In this document: piece after piece, positions 1 through 4,512 of the stretch
Numbering within the stretch: the stretch's first letter is position 1
How the letters are laid out: each line of letters starts with the position of its first letter
From: Gammaproteobacteria bacterium
GTDB taxonomy: Bacteria > Pseudomonadota > Gammaproteobacteria > QOAV01
Assembly (NCBI GenBank): GCA_027067235.1
Contig: JALXFQ010000198.1
Location: 1-6,043 of the forward strand
Direction of reading: 5' to 3'
Length of the DNA: 6,043 nt
Position numbers and translations under genes: made by a program
The notes under the pieces: model-generated
Seen by the model: the letters and a program-made list of their open reading frames with translations, nothing else
Told to the model about the DNA's origin: nothing
The model's database searches: none

Positions 1-1181
1 GGCATGGCGCCCAGGGAACCCATGCCGCGATAGCTTTTGTAGGCGCGGCCCTGGTAGTAGATCACCTCGCCCGGCGCTTCGTCGGTACCGGCCAGCAGGC
101 CGCCCACCATGACCGAATGCGCGCCGGCAGCAATCGCCTTGGCCAGATCGCCGGAAAAACGGATACCGCCATCGGCAATCAACGGCACATCGGAACCCTT
201 CAGTCCCTCGGCAACATTCTTTACCGCCGTGATCTGCGGCACGCCGACGCCAGCCACCATGCGCGTGGTGCAGATGGAACCGGGGCCGATGCCCACTTTC
301 ACGCCATCCGCGCCGGCCCCGGCCAGCGCTTTTGCCGCCGCCGCCGTGGCGATATTGCCGCCGATGACATCAACGTCCGGGTAATGCTTCTTCACCCAGG
401 CGACGCGATCCAGCACGCCCTGGGAATGACCGTGGGCGGTATCCACCACAACCACATCCACGCCGGCCGCCACCAGCAATTCCACGCGTTGCTCGGTATC
501 CGCGCCGGTGCCCACCGCGGCGCCGGCGATAAGGCGTTTTTTGTCGTCCTTGGCTGCATTCGGGTATTCGGTGGATTTCTGCATGTCTTTCACCGTCACC
601 ATGCCGGCCAGGTGAAAACGGTCATCCACCACCAGCACTTTTTCGATGCGGTGCTCATGCAGCAGCGACTGTATTTCCTGTTTGGATGCACCTTCCTTCA
701 CCGTCACCAGCCGTTCCTTCGGCGTCATGGCCACGCTGACCGGTTCACTGTAGCGCGTTTCAAAACGCAGATCCCGGGCCGTAACGATGCCCACCAGGGA
801 ACCGTCCTTTTCCACCACCGGCACACCGGAAATGCGGTTTTCCCCGGTCAGCTCCATGACATCGTGGATACTGGTATCGGGGGTCACCGTGATCGGGTCG
901 ATGATAACGCCGGCCTCGTATTTCTTGACCTTGCGCACTTCATCCGCCTGCTCCTCGGGCGTAAAGTTGCGGTGAATGATGCCGCAACCGCCTTCCTGCG
1001 CCATGCAGATGGCGGCGGGTGCCGCGGTCACAGTGTCCATGGCCGCCGACAGTAGCGGAATGTTCAGGCGGATGTGGCGCGTCAGCCGGGTGGAAAGATC
1101 AGCGTCCTTGGGCAGGACCTGCGAATGCGCAGGAATCAGCAGGACATCGTCGAAAGTGAGGGCTTCTTCTGTTATTTTCAT
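1..1181 (-). CDS. guaB: Inosine-5'-monophosphate dehydrogenase (IMPDH), C-terminus cut off by the window edge
   Basis: Cytosolic enzyme that oxidises IMP to XMP with NAD+, the committed step of GMP synthesis. I translated the reverse strand from ATG 1181-1179: 393 complete codons without a stop, running off the left edge. The family is about 487 aa, so roughly 95 residues are missing, including the region expected to carry the mobile-flap Arg-Tyr. The start MKITEEALTFDDVLLIPAHS matches the conserved IMPDH N-terminus. Two CBS domains lie at about residues 95-205 (GVPVVEKDG at 118-126; VTVKDMQK at 194-201). The catalytic loop GPGSICTTR puts the nucleophile at Cys304, DTAHGHS is at 247-253 (NAD side), and IADGGIR with Asp337 is the IMP phosphate region. 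One oddity is the AMDTVT segment, which continues AAPAAICMAQEGG where relatives usually have E/S-A-R. Identity is very secure. No Shine-Dalgarno precedes the start. An in-frame ATG at 1229-1227 would add 16 residues, but the conserved start argues against it. Confidence 0.97.
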   Translation of the reverse strand, partial: MKITEEALTFDDVLLIPAHSQVLPKDADLSTRLTRHIRLNIPLLSAAMDTVTAAPAAICMAQEGGCGIIHRNFTPEEQADEVRKVKKYEAGVIIDPITVTPDTSIHDVMELTGENRISGVPVVEKDGSLVGIVTARDLRFETRYSEPVSVAMTPKERLVTVKEGASKQEIQSLLHEHRIEKVLVVDDRFHLAGMVTVKDMQKSTEYPNAAKDDKKRLIAGAAVGTGADTEQRVELLVAAGVDVVVVDTAHGHSQGVLDRVAWVKKHYPDVDVIGGNIATAAAAKALAGAGADGVKVGIGPGSICTTRMVAGVGVPQITAVKNVAEGLKGSDVPLIADGGIRFSGDLAKAIAAGAHSVMVGGLLAGTDEAPGEVIYYQGRAYKSYRGMGSLGAM

Positions 1182-1187
1182 TGCGGG

Positions 1188-1216
1188 ATTATAAGAACAC
1201 CACCGTTTCGGGTAAA
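1188..1216 (-). promoter_or_regulatory. Sigma70-type promoter of guaB, apparently leaderless
   Basis: On the reverse strand a perfect TATAAT (1193-1188) sits 17 bases downstream of TTTACC (1216-1211, 4 of 6 matches to TTGACA). The transcription start expected 6-7 bases after the -10 box is about 1181-1182, at or next to the A of the guaB ATG. The bases between the -10 box and the ATG (CCCGCA) hold no Shine-Dalgarno. What is seen is the boxes and the spacing. The leaderless start is inferred. Confidence 0.65.
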
Positions 1217-1227
1217 CAGTCTTGCGC

Positions 1228-1242
1228 ATCATGTCGCATGAT
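1228..1242. repeat. Short perfect inverted repeat upstream of the guaB promoter
   Basis: ATCATG and CATGAT arms of 6 bases are separated by TCG, followed by seven T on the plus strand. On the guaB strand the repeat covers about -46 to -61 from the predicted start, with an A-tract just upstream. That position suits a regulator operator or an UP-like A-tract. On the plus strand it resembles a tiny terminator, but no rightward gene precedes it within the window. Function unknown. Confidence 0.4.
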
Positions 1243-1290
1243 TTTTTTGCCGGCGTGGAATATTAACGTCCCCAATACGTCCCGTAATGA

Positions 1291-1310
1291 GTTGCCGGTA
1301 GCTCGGCAAC
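1291..1310. repeat. 7-bp inverted repeat (hairpin or operator) upstream of the small lipoprotein gene
   Basis: GTTGCCG and CGGCAAC are perfect 7-base arms around the 6-base loop GTAGCT, ending 36 bases before the ATG at 1347. No T-tract follows, so it is not an intrinsic terminator. It could be an operator or a structure in the 5' leader. I saw no convincing sigma70 promoter for the downstream gene: TTGCCG (1292-1297) with a -10-like TAGACA is poor and would overlap the repeat. Confidence 0.4.
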
Positions 1311-1335
1311 GCACATAGACAATAAAAGGAACATC

Positions 1336-1341
1336 GGAGGA
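1336..1341 (+). promoter_or_regulatory. Ribosome binding site of the small lipoprotein gene
   Basis: GGAGGA lies 5 bases before the ATG at 1347. It is a near-ideal Shine-Dalgarno and fixes the start. It contrasts with guaB and xseA in this window, which have none. Confidence 0.85.
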
Positions 1342-1346
1342 ATCAC

Positions 1347-1706
1347 ATGAAAAAACTTACAGCAAGCCTGTTGGCAGGCGCCTTCATCAGCTTGGGCGGC
1401 TGCGCCAGCACCGGGGCGGAATCGGGTACGGCCGCGAAAGCCGACCCTGGCATGGACGCCGCAATCAAGCAGGCCGAGGCCAATGTCGCCGCCGTGAAAA
1501 AAGCCGGCTTTGAATGGCGTCTGATCGACAAGTCAGCGGGCAAGAAATCCGTACCCATCAGCAAACTGCTGAAGCTGGCCAAGGCTGCCGCGAAAAAGGG
1601 CGACACAGCCGAAGCCCAGCGCCTGCTGGATCGTATCAATTTCGCTGCCGAGATGGGCATGAAACAGCACGACCATCCAGGCAAGGTTTACTATCCGCCC
1701 AGATAG
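1347..1706 (+). CDS. Small predicted lipoprotein, SoxXA-binding-protein-like (paralogue 1)
   Basis: A 119-aa predicted membrane-anchored protein. Residues 1-19 are a lipoprotein signal: MKK, a hydrophobic stretch, then the lipobox LGGC with Cys19 as the lipidated residue. A low-complexity linker (about 20-40) follows, then an Ala/Lys-rich helix, the block AGFEWRLIDK (53-62), a basic GKKS segment, and a second helical part around KKGDTAEAQR. It ends in PGKVYYPPR. From residue 42 to the end it aligns without gaps to the protein encoded at 1797-2120, 48 of 78 residues identical. The order EWR, helix, GD, helix recalls SoxXA-binding proteins (SoxK/SAXB), small periplasmic partners of the thiosulfate-oxidising SoxXA cytochrome. 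This is from memory of the family pattern, and no sox gene is nearby. It could equally be an unnamed envelope family. The gene is preceded by a strong Shine-Dalgarno, and no terminator follows it. Confidence 0.85.
   Translation: MKKLTASLLAGAFISLGGCASTGAESGTAAKADPGMDAAIKQAEANVAAVKKAGFEWRLIDKSAGKKSVPISKLLKLAKAAAKKGDTAEAQRLLDRINFAAEMGMKQHDHPGKVYYPPR
1503..1532 (+). repeat. 30-base exact direct repeat, copy 1 (in paralogue 1)
   Basis: Identical to 1917-1946 and in the same reading frame, encoding AGFEWRLIDK in both genes. Silent positions are identical too, while flanking codons differ. The final 15 bases of the two genes (1692-1706 and 2106-2120, including the stop) are also identical. These fit duplication followed by strong constraint or gene conversion. 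Confidence 0.9.
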
Positions 1707-1735
1707 GCCCGCCGGCCCGGGAAGCAGACATTGGC

Positions 1736-1763
1736 TTGACCCCGATACAAAAACCGATATGAT
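1736..1763 (+). promoter_or_regulatory. Strong sigma70-type promoter of the second small gene
   Basis: TTGACC (1736-1741, 5 of 6 matches) is followed after 16 bases by TATGAT (1758-1763, 5 of 6). The predicted start is near 1770, giving a leader of about 27 bases that ends in a strong Shine-Dalgarno. The second paralogue can therefore be transcribed independently of the first. Confidence 0.7.
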
Positions 1764-1785
1764 TGGCCGACAAGATAAAAACACT

Positions 1786-1792
1786 GGAGGAG
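1786..1792 (+). promoter_or_regulatory. Ribosome binding site of the second small gene
   Basis: GGAGGAG lies 4 bases before ATG 1797. This extended Shine-Dalgarno match supports the chosen start and suggests high expression. Confidence 0.85.
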
Positions 1793-1796
1793 AATA

Positions 1797-2120
1797 ATGA
1801 AAAAACTGGTTACCGCGATCCTTGCCGCATCCGTTATGACCGTTGCCGGCGCTGCATCTGCCGACGCGGCAGCGACGCTGGAACAGGCCGGCAAGGCGCT
1901 GAAAGCGGTCAAGGCCGCCGGCTTTGAATGGCGTCTGATCGACAAGGCCACCGGCAAGAAATCGGCGCCCCTTTCCAAGCTGATGAAAGCAGCGGAAAAA
2001 GCGCAAAAAAGCGGCGACTCGGCTGAAGCCGAGCGTATTGCCAAACGCATTATTTTCGCCGCCAATGCCGGTCTGGCGCAATCCAAAAACCCGGGAAAAG
2101 TTTTTTATCCGCCCAGATAG
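1797..2120 (+). CDS. Small predicted periplasmic protein, SoxXA-binding-protein-like (paralogue 2)
   Basis: A 107-aa protein with a Sec signal peptide: MKK, hydrophobic core 4-18, and a likely cleavage after ASA (residues 20-22). The mature product would be about 85 residues, soluble and Ala/Lys-rich. The layout matches its neighbour: helix, AGFEWRLIDK (41-50), GKKS, helix, SGDSAEAER, helix, and C-terminal PGKVFYPPR. It lacks the lipobox and linker of the first paralogue, so the pair seems to consist of one anchored and one free form. It is flanked by its own promoter and terminator, which makes it a likely abundant monocistronic transcript. It contains no cysteine in the mature part and no heme-binding CxxCH, so a cofactor is not evident. 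A role as a SoxXA-binding-type accessory protein is a tentative inference from the pattern. The existence of the gene is well supported. Confidence 0.88.
   Translation: MKKLVTAILAASVMTVAGAASADAAATLEQAGKALKAVKAAGFEWRLIDKATGKKSAPLSKLMKAAEKAQKSGDSAEAERIAKRIIFAANAGLAQSKNPGKVFYPPR
1917..1946 (+). repeat. 30-base exact direct repeat, copy 2 (in paralogue 2)
   Basis: Second copy of the sequence at 1503-1532, 414 bases downstream and in the same frame. It encodes the shared AGFEWRLIDK block. Confidence 0.9.
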
Positions 2121-2143
2121 TCACGCGGGTTTCCCGATCACCG

Positions 2144-2174
2144 AAAGCCGGGCCCGCGCCCGGCTTTTCCTTTT
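2144..2174 (+). terminator. Intrinsic terminator after the second small gene
   Basis: A GC stem GCCGGGC (2147-2153) pairs with GCCCGGC (2158-2164) around the loop CCGC. It is extended by AAA (2144-2146) pairing with TTT (2165-2167) to ten base pairs, and a T-rich tail TTTTCCTTTT follows. It begins 23 bases after the stop of the small gene and ends just 8 bases before the xseA ATG. Confidence 0.9.
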
Positions 2175-2182
2175 ATGCACAA

Positions 2183-3523
2183 ATGCCAGCCGAACCCCGC
2201 ATCACTGTCTATAGCGTCACCGAGCTGAATCGCACGGCGCGCATGCTGCTGGAAACCGGCTTTCCGCTGATCTGGGTGGAAGGCGAGATCTCCAACCTGT
2301 CGCGGCCCGCTTCCGGCCATCTGTATCTGACATTGAAAGATGCCGGCGCGCAGGTGCGCTGTGCCTGGTTCAAGCCGCAACAGCGCGGCAGCCGGATCAA
2401 ACCTGAAAATGGCAAACTGGTGCGCGCTTTCTGCCGCGTCACCCTGTACGAGGCGCGCGGCGGCTATCAGCTGGTCATTCAGGAACTGCGCGAGGCTGGC
2501 GCAGGCCTGTTGCAAAAACAGTTCGAGGAACTGAAACAACGATTGCTGGCGGAAGGTTTGTTCGATCAGTCGCGCAAGCGCCCGTTGCCGCCCTGGCCGC
2601 ATCGCGTCGCTGTCATCACTTCCGCTTCGGGGGCCGCGCTGCGGGATATACTGACCACGCTGCAGCGCCGTTTCAGCGCCCTGCCGGTGGTGCTGATCGC
2701 GGTGACGGTACAGGGAGACAATGCAGCGGCTGAAATAGCAACGGCGTTGCAGCAGGCCGCCGACATCCCTGGCGTGGATGTGGTAATTCTGGCGCGCGGT
2801 GGCGGCTCGCTGGAAGACCTGTGGCCGTTCAACCAAGAAATCGTTGCCCGCGCCATCGAAGACTGTCCGGTTCCCGTAGTGACCGGCATTGGTCACGAAA
2901 CCGATTTCACCATAGCTGACCTGGTGGCCGATATGCGCGCAGCCACGCCCACCGCAGCAGCAGAAGCGGTGTCGCCTGACTCCGCCCACCTGAAGCGAGC
3001 GCTCGCCGGCCAGCAGTCTGCCCTCATCCGCACCATGCTGCAGGGTCTGGAACAGCGCAGCTATCAGCTGGACCAGCTGGCTTCACGGCTGATCCGCCCT
3101 GAATACCGGATTCAGGCCATACGCCATCTGTTGCCGCAACTGTACCAGCGGCTCAAATCCGGCGTCCGCAAAAAACTGGATCACGCCCGTCTGAGGAGTT
3201 TCTCGGCCCACCACAGTTTGCAGAATCATGCGCCGTCGGCAAAAATCCGGGCGCTGAAAAACCGCTGTTCGCTGCTGTATCCTGCCATGGAGGCCCGCAT
3301 CAGCAATGACCTGCACCAGCGTCGCGTGCGGCTGGCCAAACTCACTGGCGAACTGGAAACCGTCAGTCCGCTGGCCACGCTGGCGCGCGGTTATACCCTG
3401 GTCAATAAATTGCCCGGCGGCGAACTGATCGGCAGCGCCAGTCTGCTGAAAAACAACGACAGGATACGCGTGCGCTTTCACGACGGCAGCGCGGACTGTC
3501 TGGTCGAGGAAATCAAGCCATGA
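2183..3523 (+). CDS. xseA: Exodeoxyribonuclease VII large subunit
   Basis: Catalytic subunit of exonuclease VII, the cytosolic metal-independent nuclease that degrades single-stranded DNA from both ends. Its small partner XseB is not in the window. At 446 aa it is close to E. coli (456). An N-terminal OB-fold (about 1-105, with GEISN 34-38, SGHLYLTLKD 44-53 and VRCAWF) leads to the catalytic domain. Residues known to be essential in E. coli are present at the same numbers: Asp155 in AALRDIL, Arg205 in ARGGGSLEDLWPFN, and His238 and Asp241 in GIGHETD. A coiled-coil-like helical region (about 265-390) precedes the C-terminal segment with SPLATLARGY. ATG 2183 is the only sensible start: no in-frame ATG, GTG or TTG lies between it and the upstream gene, and the next residues match the family. 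There is no Shine-Dalgarno, and a terminator sits directly upstream, so expression may be low. The stop overlaps the next start (ATGA). Confidence 0.97.
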   Translation: MPAEPRITVYSVTELNRTARMLLETGFPLIWVEGEISNLSRPASGHLYLTLKDAGAQVRCAWFKPQQRGSRIKPENGKLVRAFCRVTLYEARGGYQLVIQELREAGAGLLQKQFEELKQRLLAEGLFDQSRKRPLPPWPHRVAVITSASGAALRDILTTLQRRFSALPVVLIAVTVQGDNAAAEIATALQQAADIPGVDVVILARGGGSLEDLWPFNQEIVARAIEDCPVPVVTGIGHETDFTIADLVADMRAATPTAAAEAVSPDSAHLKRALAGQQSALIRTMLQGLEQRSYQLDQLASRLIRPEYRIQAIRHLLPQLYQRLKSGVRKKLDHARLRSFSAHHSLQNHAPSAKIRALKNRCSLLYPAMEARISNDLHQRRVRLAKLTGELETVSPLATLARGYTLVNKLPGGELIGSASLLKNNDRIRVRFHDGSADCLVEEIKP

Positions 3524-4509
3524 ATTGCCCGCCCTTCCGCCGGTTCCGATTTCTGCTCGGCGCCGCGATGCTGCTGGGCGCGATCACTGCCAGAGCCGCC
3601 AGCCTGCCCCATTCCGAAGTGGTCCCCGGCGGCGTCGCCGTGTTCGACCTGGGCGCCGCCGGCGAAGAGCGGCCAGTGGCGCGTTTCGGGCGTAACCGGG
3701 CCATGGTGGTGAAGGACAGCAAACACTGGAAGGCCGTCATCGGTCTGCCGCTGGATCTGATTCCCGGCCAGTATTTTTTTACCGTGCAAAAACCCGGCGA
3801 GGACAAACCGCGCCAGTTCAAGTTCAGCGTGGCGCCAAAACAGTACCGCACCCAGCACCTCAGCATAGCCAACAAAAATCAGGTGGACCCGGACCGCAAA
3901 ACGCTGAAACGCATCAAGCGGGAACGCGCCGAAATGGACGCCGTTTACAATCACTGGCGTGATATCGAGCCGGTGACTCTGCCGCTGAAACAACCGGTGA
4001 AAGGCGAACTGAGCAGTTCATTCGGCCTGCGCCGCGTTTTCAATGGCAAGCCGCGCAATCCGCACAGCGGTCTGGATATCGCCGCGCCAGCGGGCCGCCC
4101 GGTAATCGCCCCCGCCGCCGGCGTCATCGCCGCAACCGGATACTATTTCTTCAACGGCAATACGGTGATGATCGACCACGGCCAGGGGCTGGTGTCCATG
4201 ATGTGCCATCTGAGCCGGATCGATGTCAAAAAAGGCGATGCGGTGAAACGCGGCGATGTCATCGGCAAGGTGGGCAGCACCGGCCGCGCCACCGGACCGC
4301 ATCTGCACTGGTCGCTGAGCCTGAACAATGCGCGGGTGAACCCCCGGCTGTTTCTGTGGACGCCGAAGCCGGAAGCTGAGAAAAAACCGGAAACGGCACC
4401 GGAGAAAACAGTCAGCGGGGAAAAACCCGCAAAGAATACGCTGAAGAATAAACATCAAAAGAAGAGCGGTGCCAAAAACAAACCGCTCAGGAAAAAGACA
4501 GCCCAATAG
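3520..4509 (+). CDS. Exported M23-family (LytM/lysostaphin-type) peptidoglycan metallopeptidase with Lys-rich tail
   Basis: A 329-aa predicted periplasmic zinc endopeptidase or LytM-domain protein acting on peptidoglycan cross-links. A signal peptide occupies about residues 1-27 (FRRFRF, a hydrophobic core, then ARA). An N-terminal beta-rich domain follows (about 30-105), then a charged helical linker (120-150, KRIKRERAEMD). The M23 domain (about 155-282) has all expected residues: His182 and Asp186 in HSGLD, His230 in MMCHL, and HLH at 261-263, so an active enzyme is predicted. FGLRRVFNGKPRNPH is typical of stand-alone M23 enzymes rather than the degenerate EnvC/NlpD type. The last ~45 residues are Lys/Glu/Pro-rich and look disordered and basic, perhaps contacting anionic envelope polymers. 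ATG 3520 overlaps the xseA stop by 4 bases, so translation is probably coupled. The substrate cannot be told from sequence. Confidence 0.92.
   Translation: MNCPPFRRFRFLLGAAMLLGAITARAASLPHSEVVPGGVAVFDLGAAGEERPVARFGRNRAMVVKDSKHWKAVIGLPLDLIPGQYFFTVQKPGEDKPRQFKFSVAPKQYRTQHLSIANKNQVDPDRKTLKRIKRERAEMDAVYNHWRDIEPVTLPLKQPVKGELSSSFGLRRVFNGKPRNPHSGLDIAAPAGRPVIAPAAGVIAATGYYFFNGNTVMIDHGQGLVSMMCHLSRIDVKKGDAVKRGDVIGKVGSTGRATGPHLHWSLSLNNARVNPRLFLWTPKPEAEKKPETAPEKTVSGEKPAKNTLKNKHQKKSGAKNKPLRKKTAQ
4453..4488 (-). terminator. Possible leftward terminator of the asparagine synthetase transcript, inside the opposing gene
   Basis: On the reverse strand GAGCGGT (4488-4482) pairs with ACCGCTC (4470-4464) in a 7-bp stem with an 11-base loop, followed by the T-rich run TTCTTTTGATG. 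It starts 24 bases beyond the asparagine synthetase stop. The T-run is the complement of Lys/Gln codons in the tail of the M23 peptidase. The loop is long and the T-run interrupted, so efficiency is uncertain. Confidence 0.45.
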
Positions 4510-4512
4510 TTC

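Noticed and set aside
117..1055. Long rightward reading frame (312 codons, His/Arg-rich) opposite guaB
   Set aside because: It is antisense to a clearly conserved IMP dehydrogenase frame, has unusual composition (many His, Gln, Arg), no Shine-Dalgarno and no recognisable motif.
1228..1248. Hairpin plus seven T as a rightward terminator
   Set aside because: The stem has only 6 AT-rich base pairs and a 3-base loop, and no rightward gene precedes it within the window. An operator or A-tract role for guaB is at least as likely.
1707..1735. GC-rich palindromic stretch after the first small gene as a terminator
   Set aside because: The CCGGCCCGGG self-complementarity is short and no T-run follows.
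1503..1946. Tandem direct repeats as part of a repeat array or mobile element
   Set aside because: There are only two copies, each inside homologous coding sequence. The repeat is explained by gene duplication.
1533..2081. Leftward frame of 182 codons across the two small genes
   Set aside because: It lies antisense to both exported paralogues and their intergenic region. The plus-strand frames have signal peptides, ribosome binding sites and mutual conservation, and this one has none.
2138..2989. Leftward frame of 283 codons opposite xseA
   Set aside because: It is a shadow of the XseA frame, Arg/Gln-rich with no start signals or motifs.
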